The translations under genes were made by a program, and so were the position numbers. This document shows, in pieces, positions 1-7,463 of a DNA stretch of 64,000 bases (within the stretch, counting starts at the first letter, position 1; each line of letters begins with the position of its first letter). The stretch comes from Opitutia bacterium. Lineage in GTDB: Bacteria; Verrucomicrobiota; Verrucomicrobiia; Opitutales; Opitutaceae. The notes below the pieces were generated by a model. The model was not told where the DNA came from. It saw nothing but the letters and a program-made list of their open reading frames with translations, and made no database searches. Location of the stretch: NCBI GenBank assembly GCA_016187945.1, contig JACPIT010000005.1, positions 124,001 through 188,000 on the forward strand. The letters are read 5' to 3'.

Positions 1-668
1 AAGTCCCGGGTGACGTTAGCGGTCGCCGGCACCTGGTTGACGGTGCCGGAGGCATTGCCCAAGCCGAAGATGTTGGCGTTCGGACCGCGGCTCAGTTCCA
101 GCGAATCCATCCAGAGCGGGTCCACCGGCACGCGGCCGGACATCGCGATGTTGTTGAACGCGATGTTGGCGTTGCCGATGCCGCGCACGCGATTGGCGTT
201 GTTCGGATTGAGGGCCACGTTGTCGACGACCGCACCGGTGCGATCCGTGACGAAGTCGGAATAGGAGCTGATGCCCTCGGTGCTGGCCATGTGATCGAAC
301 ACGTCGTTGATGTCGATCATCGCGAAGTCCTGCATCTGTTCCTTCGTCATCACCGTGATCGACTGGCCGAGATCCTCGATCTTCGAGTTCAGGCGCGTGC
401 CCGACATCGTGTTCGAGGCGAAATAGCCCTTGTTGTTCGCCTTTACTTCGAAGGGCGACAACACGACGGCTTCGTCCTTTTTCGCGGCCGCATCGGTGGC
501 GGCGGTGTTGGCATCGGTGAGCTTCGAAGCCGGCTCTTGCGGCGCGGGCGCGGCGGCGGCCGACGCGGGAGCCGATTGCGCGAACGCCGAGCCCGTCCAG
601 GCGGCGAAGGCCAGCAGCGCAAGGTTGAGCGCGCGCTGCGAGGTGTGCAGTCGATTACGGTGTTTCAT
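1..668 (-). CDS. TonB-dependent outer-membrane receptor, N-terminal part (cut by window edge)
   Basis: The reading frame starts at ATG 668 and runs off the window, so only about 222 N-terminal residues are seen. A signal peptide (MKHRNRLHTSQRALN, hydrophobic core ALLAFAAW, cleavage near AFA-QS) is followed by an Ala/Pro-rich linker and the motif LSPFEVKA. The plug domain follows: GTRLNSKIEDLGQSITVMTK, then LELSRGPNANIFGLGNASG, which is the usual plug-domain end. The family imports large or scarce substrates through the outer membrane using TonB energy. It starts 42 bases after the GH28 stop on the same strand and is probably co-transcribed with it, so oligogalacturonide uptake is the likely role. 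The substrate is inferred from context only. Confidence 0.9.
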   Translation of the reverse strand, partial: MKHRNRLHTSQRALNLALLAFAAWTGSAFAQSAPASAAAAPAPQEPASKLTDANTAATDAAAKKDEAVVLSPFEVKANNKGYFASNTMSGTRLNSKIEDLGQSITVMTKEQMQDFAMIDINDVFDHMASTEGISSYSDFVTDRTGAVVDNVALNPNNANRVRGIGNANIAFNNIAMSGRVPVDPLWMDSLELSRGPNANIFGLGNASGTVNQVPATANVTRD

Positions 669-710
669 AGGGGGGTGGGTTTGCTGTGCTTGCTAAAGGG
701 AGAAACGCGC

Positions 711-2186
711 TCACGGCTGGCGCGGCGCGGCAGGAAAAGGTTTCCCATCGACGGTGAGTCCGGTGACGGCGTCCAAAACGAAGGTCTCGCCCCGCGCGGG
801 CGAAATCGCGCAGCGGCGGAACGCGATGTCGCGTGCGTGCGTGGCAAGCACGCCGCGCTCGGCGACGATCGCGCAGTCCTCGAACGCGACGTTCTGCACC
901 GGCGAGGCGGGCAGCCCCGTGATGCGCACCGCGACGGGCGCGCCGCTGGCGGCGACTTTGCGCACGGTGATGTTGCGGAAAGTGGGCGGCGCGGGGTTCA
1001 CGATCGCGCTCGTGTCGGACGAGTAATCCATGTTGAGGATCGCGAATTCGTATTTCAGGTCGCGCGCGGTGACGTTTTCCACCCAGACGTTCTCCACCAC
1101 GCCGCCGCGACCGGGGCGCGATTTGATGCGCAGCACGCGATCGGTGCCGTCGAAATCGCAATCGTGCAGGTAGACGTTGCGCACGTCGCCGGACATCTCG
1201 CTGCCGATCACGATGCCGCCGTGGCCGCGTCGGCTCGTGCAGTGGCGCATGACGACGTTCTCGGTCGGCCGCGCGACGCGCCAGCCGTCCTCGTTGTAGC
1301 CGGACTTGAGCACGACGCAGTCGTCGCCGGTGGAGAACGTGCAGTGCTCGACGAGGACGTTGCGACAGGAATCGGGATCGAGGCCGTCGTTGTTCGGGCC
1401 GTCGGTGTCGACGTTCACGCGGCGGACGATGACGTTCTCGCAGTAAACCGGATGCAGTGTCCAATTCGGGCCGCCGCCGATGGTGAAGCCCTCGAGCAGC
1501 ACGTTGCGGCACTCGACGAACGACACGAAGCTCGGGCGGATCGCCGCTTCGCGCGTGCCGAAGACGCGCTGCTCGACCGGCACGCCTTTGGCACCGGCGG
1601 CGAAGAGCGCGCGGCTCTCGGATTTTTTCCACGCCCACCACGCCGCGCCGTTGCCGTCGAGCCGGCCGGGGCCGGTGATGGCGACGTTCTCGCAACCGCG
1701 CGCGTAGATCAGCGGCGAGTAGTTGAAGCACTCGATCCCGCCGACGCGCACGAAGACCGGCGGCAGGTAATCCTCGAACACGTCGCTGAACACCACGACC
1801 GCGCCGGCGGCGAGATGCAGCTCGATGTTGCTGCGCAGATGAATCGGCCCGGTGAGCCAGCGGCCCGCGGGCACGACGACGCGACCGCCGCCCGCCTGCG
1901 CGAGCGCCTCGATCGCGCGCGCGAAGGCTGCGGTGTTCTTCGTCTTGCCGTCCGGCACCGCGCCGTGCTCGACGATGCTGACGCTGCGCGCGGGAAATTG
2001 CGGCCGCTGCAATTGCGGCATCGCGAACGGCGCGCGGATCGGCGCGATCGGTTCCGCGGCCGCTTCGTCGTCGGCCACCATCGTCGCGGGAAAAACTCCG
2101 AGCGCCGCGCACACGAGGCCGCGGGTCAAGCGCGGCGCCGCACGCTGACAGCGGAAAAAGAGGGGAAACAACCCGGAGGGCTGCAT
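711..2186 (-). CDS. Glycoside hydrolase family 28 (polygalacturonase-type), secreted
   Basis: About 491 residues from ATG 2186. An open frame continues further upstream, but this start gives a signal-like N-terminus (MQPSGLFPLFF, hydrophobic LVCAALGVFPA). The family signature is complete. NNDGLDPDSC places Asp267 at the NxD position. STGDDC gives Asp288 and Asp289, the same 21-residue spacing as in fungal polygalacturonases. GHGGIVIGSEM gives His322, and LRIKS follows. The fold is a right-handed parallel beta-helix that hydrolyses alpha-1,4-galacturonan or related uronides by inversion. It forms an operon with the downstream TonB receptor and is divergent from a hexuronate-type transporter, so a pectin role fits. 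The exact uronide (homogalacturonan, rhamnogalacturonan, xylogalacturonan) cannot be told from sequence. Confidence 0.92.
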   Translation of the reverse strand: MQPSGLFPLFFRCQRAAPRLTRGLVCAALGVFPATMVADDEAAAEPIAPIRAPFAMPQLQRPQFPARSVSIVEHGAVPDGKTKNTAAFARAIEALAQAGGGRVVVPAGRWLTGPIHLRSNIELHLAAGAVVVFSDVFEDYLPPVFVRVGGIECFNYSPLIYARGCENVAITGPGRLDGNGAAWWAWKKSESRALFAAGAKGVPVEQRVFGTREAAIRPSFVSFVECRNVLLEGFTIGGGPNWTLHPVYCENVIVRRVNVDTDGPNNDGLDPDSCRNVLVEHCTFSTGDDCVVLKSGYNEDGWRVARPTENVVMRHCTSRRGHGGIVIGSEMSGDVRNVYLHDCDFDGTDRVLRIKSRPGRGGVVENVWVENVTARDLKYEFAILNMDYSSDTSAIVNPAPPTFRNITVRKVAASGAPVAVRITGLPASPVQNVAFEDCAIVAERGVLATHARDIAFRRCAISPARGETFVLDAVTGLTVDGKPFPAAPRQP

Positions 2187-2369
2187 GCGGGGATGGCATC
2201 CGACGCGACACACGATTGCTGCGAAGCAGCGAACGGCGGGCGGATCGGGACGGGGGGAATTTACGGGGGTGGGTAGAGAGCGACTCGACAGCCGGTGAAG
2301 CGCGCCGCGCGGCCTCTCCGACGATGAAGCGATGATGCGCCGCGCCGCGCGCCCGGGCAACGCGAGGCA

Positions 2370-2406
2370 CGTTCGCATCGTTGAACGAGTCGTTCATAAG
2401 TGAACG
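2370..2406. promoter_or_regulatory. Candidate LacI-type operator cluster between divergent GH28 and transporter genes
   Basis: The 369-base divergent region 2187-2555 holds a perfect 15-base palindrome at 2382-2396 (TGAACGA, centre G, TCGTTCA). A second, overlapping palindrome lies at 2391-2406 (CGTTCA-taag-TGAACG). A related GTTCG half-site lies just upstream near 2371. Alternating TGAAC and GTTCA boxes about 10 bases apart would put several half-sites on one face of the helix. The LacI-family gene at 5668 is the obvious partner, but this is inference. No other clear structure was seen in 2187-2555. Confidence 0.55.
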
Positions 2407-2555
2407 TCGCGATTCAGGCGGCGTTGGCGCAATCAACGATGCGCATGTGCGGGCCGTTGCCGCGCGCCGCGCCGCGCGGTTGATTCGACGCAACCCTTCG
2501 CGACCGCGCTGTCGAAACTCCGGTCGCTTTCCCCCACCCCCGCGCCGCCGTTTCG

Positions 2556-3842
2556 ATGAGCACTGCTTCCCCCACTCCCGCGCCCGAGAGCGCGCCCGGC
2601 CGCGTCGGTCGTTTCCGCTGGGCGATCTGCGGGCTGCTGTTTTTCTCCGTCGCGATCAATTACATCGACCGGCAGATCATCGGCCTGCTGAAAGCGCCGC
2701 TGAGCGCCGAGCTGCACTGGAGCGAGAGCGACTACGCGAGCATCGCGGCGGCGTTTCAATTCGCCTACGCGTTCGGCTATCTCTTCGGCGGGCGCGCGAT
2801 GGATTGGGTCGGCGTGAAACTCGGCCTGCCGCTCTCGGTGCTGTTCTGGAGCATCGCGTGCGCCGCGCACGGCCTCGTGCGCTCGGTCGTCGGTTTCTCG
2901 ATCGCGCGCGTCGGACTCGGACTCGCGGAGGGCGGCAATTTCCCCGGCGCGATCAAAACCGTGTCCGAGTGGTTCCCGGCCAAGGAGCGCGCGCTCGCCA
3001 CCGGCATTTTCAACTGCGGCTCGAACACCGGCGCGATCGTCTGCCCGCTGCTCATCCCGTGGATGGCGGCGACGTGGGGCTGGCAAATGACGTTCTTCGT
3101 CACCGGCGCGCTCGGTCTGCTGTGGATCGTCGTGTGGGCGCTGCTCTACGAAATCCCCGAAAAACATCGCCGCCTCTCCGAGGCGGAGCGCGCCTACATC
3201 ACCGAGGGTCGCGCGCCGGCCGCGGTGGAGCCGTCGGTGCCGTGGCTGTCGTTGCTCGGCTATCGCGCGACGTGGGCGTATCTCATCGCGGGCATTCTCG
3301 CGGGGCCGGTGTGGCCGTTCTATTTGTTCTTCCTGCCGGATTTTCTTCAGAAGCGCTACCACCTCGCGCTCACGGAGGTCGGCGTGCCGGTCGCGGTGTT
3401 CTATTTGCTCGCGTCGTTCGGCGGCGTGGGCGGCGGCTGGCTGTTCGCGAAGCTCTTCGCGCGCGGCTGGAGTCTGAACGCCGCGCGCAAGGTCTCGCTG
3501 CTCGCGTGCGCCGCGTGCGCCGTGCCGGTGTTTCTCGCCCCGCAGGTCGACAATCTCTGGTTCACCGTCGCGATCGTGGGCCTCGCCGGCTCGGCGCACC
3601 AAGGCTGGTCGGCCAATCTCTACACGTTCGTCTCCGACACGGTGCCGCGCCAGGCGGTGAGCTCGGTCGTGGGACTCGGCGGCTTCGCCGCGTTCCTCAC
3701 CGGCGGCTTCACGTCGAAACTCGTCGGCCACCTGCTCGAGACCTCCGGCAGCTACACGCCGATCTTCGCCGGCGCTTCGCTGATGTATGTGCTCTCGCTC
3801 GGCGCGCTGCATTTGCTCGTCCCGCAAATCGGACGTAACTGA
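2556..3842 (+). CDS. MFS transporter, anion:cation symporter type, hexuronate (ExuT-like)
   Basis: A 428-residue inner-membrane protein with about twelve hydrophobic segments. Family features include NYIDRQIIGLLKAPL in the first helix, GGRAMDWVGVKLGLP in the 2-3 loop and GLGLAEGGNFPGAIKTVSEW in helix 4. The WFPAKERALATGIFNCGSN segment is characteristic of the ACS family that takes up hexuronates and aldarates with protons. It is divergent from GH28 and five bases upstream of GH43. It would bring monomeric galacturonate or glucuronate released by these enzymes into the cytoplasm. Length is normal. The substrate is inferred from subfamily resemblance and neighbours. Confidence 0.88.
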   Translation: MSTASPTPAPESAPGRVGRFRWAICGLLFFSVAINYIDRQIIGLLKAPLSAELHWSESDYASIAAAFQFAYAFGYLFGGRAMDWVGVKLGLPLSVLFWSIACAAHGLVRSVVGFSIARVGLGLAEGGNFPGAIKTVSEWFPAKERALATGIFNCGSNTGAIVCPLLIPWMAATWGWQMTFFVTGALGLLWIVVWALLYEIPEKHRRLSEAERAYITEGRAPAAVEPSVPWLSLLGYRATWAYLIAGILAGPVWPFYLFFLPDFLQKRYHLALTEVGVPVAVFYLLASFGGVGGGWLFAKLFARGWSLNAARKVSLLACAACAVPVFLAPQVDNLWFTVAIVGLAGSAHQGWSANLYTFVSDTVPRQAVSSVVGLGGFAAFLTGGFTSKLVGHLLETSGSYTPIFAGASLMYVLSLGALHLLVPQIGRN

Positions 3843-3847
3843 ATGCC

Positions 3848-5473
3848 GTGATTCACGTGCTCGCCGTTTTCTTTCTCATGAGTCTCACTCCGGCCCTCTC
3901 CTCGCCTGCTCCGGGCGCCGCGTCGGCAACGCCGCCGTGGACCGCCGACCGCGGCGACGGCACTTACCAGAACCCGATTCTTCACGCCGACTACTCGGAC
4001 CCCGACGCGGTGCGCGTGGGCGACGATTATTGGATGACGTCGTCGAGCTTCGGCCACGTGCCCGGCCTGCCGATCCTGCACTCGCGCGATCTGGTCAACT
4101 GGACGCTCGTCAACCACGCACTGCCTGCGCTCGTGCCGCGCGAACATTTCGCCACGCCACGCCACGGTCAGGGCGTGTGGGCGCCGTCGATCCGGTATCA
4201 CGCCGGGAAGTTCTGGATTTTTTATCCCGACCCGGACTTCGGCCTCTACGTGATCACCGCGAGCAACCCGCGCGGCGCGTGGTCGACTCCGGTCCTCGTC
4301 AAAGCCGGCAAGGGTCTCATCGATCCGTGTCCGCTCTGGGACGACGACGGCCAGGCCTACATGATCCACGGCTGGGCGAAGAGCCGCGCCGGCATCAACA
4401 ACCAGCTCACGCTCCACCGCCTCGCGCCCGACGGCACCCGCGTGCTCGACGACGGCAAGGTCATCATCGACGCGAACCAGCTCCCCGGCTGGCGCACGCT
4501 CGAAGGCCCGAAGCTCTACAAGCGCGGCAGCTACTACTACGTCTTCGCTCCCGCCGGCGGAGTCACGGAAGGCTACCAAGCCGTCTTTCGCGCGAAAAAC
4601 ATCTGGGGCCCCTACGAAAATCGCATCGTGCTCGAGCAAGGCTCCACGCCCATCAACGGCCCGCACCAGGGCGCGTGGGTCGACACGCCGCGCGGCGACC
4701 ACTGGTTTCTCCATTTCCAGGAGTTGCCCGCCTACGGTCGCATCGCGCACCTGCAGCCGATGCGCTGGCGCGACGACGACTGGCCCGTCATGGGCAACGA
4801 TCCCGACGGCGACGGCAAAGGCGAACCCGTGCTCCGCCACGCCAAGCCTGCCCTCCCCGCGCAACCGCTCGCCGTCCCCGCGACCTCCGACGAATTCGAC
4901 GCGCCCGCGCTCACCCGCCAATGGCAATGGCAGGCCAACCCGCGCGCCGACTGGTTCTCGCTCACGGCGCGTCCCGGCTCGCTGCGTCTCGCGTGCGCGC
5001 CCGCGCCGAGCGCCGTCTCGCACTGGCTCACGCCGCAGTTGTTGCTGCAAAAATTCCCCGCGCCCGCCTTCACTGCGACCACCACGCTCCACTTCGCCCC
5101 GCACCGCGACGGCGACGCGGCGGGCCTGATGATTTTCGGCTACGACTACGCGTGGCTCGGCCTGGTGCGCCGGGGAGGACACACCAAGCTCATCCTGCGC
5201 ACCTGCCACACCGCACAGAAGGACGGACAGGAGCATGAACTCGCCACGTTCGACGCGCCCGACGGCGACGTGCAACTGCGCGTGACGGTCTCCGCCGGCG
5301 CGCGCTGCACGTTCGCGTTCAGCCGCGACGGAAAATCGTTCGCGCCCGTCGGCGTCGAGTTTCAAGCCACCTCGAGCCACTGGGTCGGCGCGAAAGTCGG
5401 CGTGTTCGCCGCCACCGCGCCCGGCGCGAAGAGTGCCGGCTTCGCCGAGTTCGACTGGTTCCGCGTGGAGTAG
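3848..5473 (+). CDS. Glycoside hydrolase family 43, secreted (beta-xylosidase/arabinofuranosidase type)
   Basis: 541 residues from GTG 3848, five bases after the transporter stop. An ATG at 3878 would shorten the signal peptide. The N-terminus MIHVLAVFFLMSLTPALSS is a signal peptide. The GH43 catalytic propeller shows YQNPILHADYSDPDAVRVG with the N-terminal Asp51, then LIDPCPLWDDDG and TLEGPKLYKR, which carry the other acidic residues of the triad. The C-terminal part after about residue 340 is a beta-sandwich of the kind fused to GH43 xylosidases. It probably trims xylose or arabinose side chains from pectin or xylan. Its TAG stop lies within the GTAG head of a downstream hairpin repeat. Confidence 0.9.
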   Translation: MIHVLAVFFLMSLTPALSSPAPGAASATPPWTADRGDGTYQNPILHADYSDPDAVRVGDDYWMTSSSFGHVPGLPILHSRDLVNWTLVNHALPALVPREHFATPRHGQGVWAPSIRYHAGKFWIFYPDPDFGLYVITASNPRGAWSTPVLVKAGKGLIDPCPLWDDDGQAYMIHGWAKSRAGINNQLTLHRLAPDGTRVLDDGKVIIDANQLPGWRTLEGPKLYKRGSYYYVFAPAGGVTEGYQAVFRAKNIWGPYENRIVLEQGSTPINGPHQGAWVDTPRGDHWFLHFQELPAYGRIAHLQPMRWRDDDWPVMGNDPDGDGKGEPVLRHAKPALPAQPLAVPATSDEFDAPALTRQWQWQANPRADWFSLTARPGSLRLACAPAPSAVSHWLTPQLLLQKFPAPAFTATTTLHFAPHRDGDAAGLMIFGYDYAWLGLVRRGGHTKLILRTCHTAQKDGQEHELATFDAPDGDVQLRVTVSAGARCTFAFSRDGKSFAPVGVEFQATSSHWVGAKVGVFAATAPGAKSAGFAEFDWFRVE

Positions 5474-5563
5474 AGCCGGTCTTCGACCGGCTTTAACGCA
5501 TCCACGTTCGCCACCTCGACTGGCGAGCCACGTCCAATAACACCGGTCGGAGGCCGGCGCTAC
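5470..5563. repeat. REP-like hairpin pair (CCGGTC family), 94 bp
   Basis: The left hairpin starts GTAGAGCCGGTCTTCGACC. The right hairpin is inverted and ends GGCCGGCGCTAC. The pair is bounded by GTAG on one side and CTAC on the other, like a BIME. GTAG at 5470-5473 contains the TAG stop codon of GH43. A related pair lies at 45579-45673. The elements may also act as transcription attenuators between GH43 and the LacI gene. Confidence 0.75.
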
Positions 5564-5667
5564 TATCGCCGCGACTGCGAGCTTGAATGCCCGCGCGCCG
5601 CGCCTGAGATTCGCCGGCACGCGAAGGGACACTCGGAAGTCACGCGGCCGTTCCGCCCACCCCAGCC

Positions 5668-6708
5668 ATGCCTCCGGACACCACATTGGAAGACGTCGCC
5701 CAGCGAGCGGGAGTCCACCGCTCGACGGTGTCGCTCGCGCTCCGCAACAGCCCGCGCATCCGCCCCGAAGTGCGCCAGCGCATCCAGGAGATCGCGCACG
5801 AGATGCACTACCGCGTGAATCCGCTCGTCGCCACGCTCATGCGCTCGCGCCGCTCCGGGCACGCGGTGAAACACGTCTGCCTCGCCTACGTGACGAATTA
5901 CCCGACGCGCTACGGCTGGCGTCCCGAGCACCACGATCGTCCGGATTTTTTCCCGGGGGCGCAGCAGCGCGCCGAGGAACTCGGTTACAAGCTCGAACAC
6001 TTCTGGCTCGCCGAGCCCGGCATGACGCCCGCGCGCATGAGCGACATCCTCAGCCGCCGCGCCATCACCGGCGTCCTGCTCGGCCGCCTGCCGCCCGGCC
6101 ACTCGGCGATCGAGTTGTGCTGGGAACGCTTCGCCGCCGTCGCCCTCGGCTACACGCTCCGCGCGCCACTGCTGCACCACGTCGCCGAGGACGCCTTCAG
6201 CGGCGTCACGCAAATCGTCGAGCAATGCCTCGCGCGCGGCTACAAGCGCCTCGGCTTCGTCGTCGCCGACATCGACGACAGCCCGAGCTGGGGCAACCGC
6301 CTCTTCGGCGCATTTCTGCGCCAGCAGTATCTGCTCCCGCGCGACCACCAGATTCCGCCCTGCGACTACGAGCCCGGTCCCGGCTTTCGCGAAAAATTCC
6401 TCGCCTGGGTCAACCAATGGAAACCCGAGGCGATCATCAGCACGCGCAGTCAGCCGATTTTCGATTGGCTGCGCGCCGCCGGCTACGCGCTGCCGCGCGA
6501 CATCGGCCTCGCGACGATGCTCAACAACCACCCCGAGCACGGCGTGTCCGGCATCTACAACGACCCGCGTCTCCTCGGCGCGCTCGCGACCGACATGGTC
6601 GTCGGCATGCTCCACCGCGGCGAGACCGGCCTGCCCGCCGATCCGCATTTCGTGCTCTCCCCCGGCGTGTGGTTCGACGCCGGCACGCTCCGTTCCCCGG
6701 AGAAATAG
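5668..6708 (+). CDS. LacI-family transcriptional regulator
   Basis: 346 residues. The N-terminal helix-turn-helix (TLEDVAQRAGVHRSTVSLAL, residues 6-25) is followed by the hinge helix typical of LacI/PurR proteins. The rest is a periplasmic-binding-protein-like domain that senses a small ligand, with VADIDDSPSWGNR and SGIYNDPRLLGALATDMVV resembling the conserved late segments. It lies 194 bases after GH43 and probably controls the pectin/uronate genes through the palindromes at 2382-2406. The ligand is unknown. Start ATG 5668 lacks a strong ribosome-binding site, as is common here. Confidence 0.9.
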   Translation: MPPDTTLEDVAQRAGVHRSTVSLALRNSPRIRPEVRQRIQEIAHEMHYRVNPLVATLMRSRRSGHAVKHVCLAYVTNYPTRYGWRPEHHDRPDFFPGAQQRAEELGYKLEHFWLAEPGMTPARMSDILSRRAITGVLLGRLPPGHSAIELCWERFAAVALGYTLRAPLLHHVAEDAFSGVTQIVEQCLARGYKRLGFVVADIDDSPSWGNRLFGAFLRQQYLLPRDHQIPPCDYEPGPGFREKFLAWVNQWKPEAIISTRSQPIFDWLRAAGYALPRDIGLATMLNNHPEHGVSGIYNDPRLLGALATDMVVGMLHRGETGLPADPHFVLSPGVWFDAGTLRSPEK

Positions 6709-6851
6709 CCCGCGCCGTGCGCTCCCGGCGCGCCGCGCCGAACCACGCCGCGCTCGTCAATGACAGGAATTTCGGAAAGATGCGCACGATCGCGCGCGTT
6801 TCACTTTTAGCTCCGGACTCGTCACCCCGGAAAATCGAAACCATCCCAACC

Positions 6852-7463
6852 ATGACACGCCCCACTAACGACCCCGGCCGCGTCTGGCCGGTCGCCGCCA
6901 GCGCTCCCGCGCTCGGTCAGCCGCCCAGCAATCACCGCGAATGCGCTTCGCTCTCGCTCCGCCTCACCATGGGCGGCCGCACCGACATCACCTGGACGTG
7001 CCACGCCCCGTGGGACGCCGCCACCGGCCGCTTCATCTCGCGCCGCAGCGTGTGGCTCACCGGCCGCTTCGCCGGCGTCGGCAGCCAACTCACGCGCTTC
7101 TGCCTGCACGACACCGGTGCGCAACACCGCACCAAGCTGGTCTGGGCACGCCCGCACTCGCCCGACGCGAACGCCCGCCTCGTCGAGCTGACGCGCGTCA
7201 GCCCTTCCCCGACCGTGCCGCCGCGCTGGGAGAACCAGGGCCGCACGCCGCAATCCGCCAACGGCTTCTTCGCCATCGAGCCGTCGAGCCCGCACACCGC
7301 CGCCGGCGGCTGGCTCGATTTCGCCCATCGCTACGAACTCGAGTTCACCGCGCCGTGGTGCGAGCTGGAAGTCTTCTACGACCAATACCCGGTCGGCACG
7401 ATCGCCGCGCAGATGGACGACGGCGGCATTCCGCCGATCCCGCCGGTGTCGATGGAGAACTAG
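6852..7463 (+). CDS. Hypothetical protein, 203 residues
   Basis: Not recognised. ATG 6852 is preferred; an in-frame upstream ATG at 6780 adds 24 residues. The protein has no signal peptide or transmembrane segment. It is rich in Trp, Arg and Pro and looks like a small soluble beta-rich domain (SLRLTMGGRTDITWTCHAPW, ELEFTAPWCELEVFYDQYP). Base composition and third-position bias match neighbouring genes, supporting it as real. It ends tail-to-tail with the kinase gene, and the two stop codons share the four bases CTAG at 7460-7463. It sits 143 bases after the LacI gene and could be transcribed from its own promoter. Confidence 0.65.
   Translation: MTRPTNDPGRVWPVAASAPALGQPPSNHRECASLSLRLTMGGRTDITWTCHAPWDAATGRFISRRSVWLTGRFAGVGSQLTRFCLHDTGAQHRTKLVWARPHSPDANARLVELTRVSPSPTVPPRWENQGRTPQSANGFFAIEPSSPHTAAGGWLDFAHRYELEFTAPWCELEVFYDQYPVGTIAAQMDDGGIPPIPPVSMEN

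Noticed and set aside
291-2276. Long plus-strand frame opposite the GH28 gene
   Set aside because: Its translation is Arg/Ala/His-rich without motifs, whereas the opposite strand carries all GH28 catalytic residues.
5470-5563. Hairpins as ordinary rho-independent terminators
   Set aside because: No T-run follows and pairs occur in inverted arrangement with fixed GTAG/CTAC borders, even inside genes.
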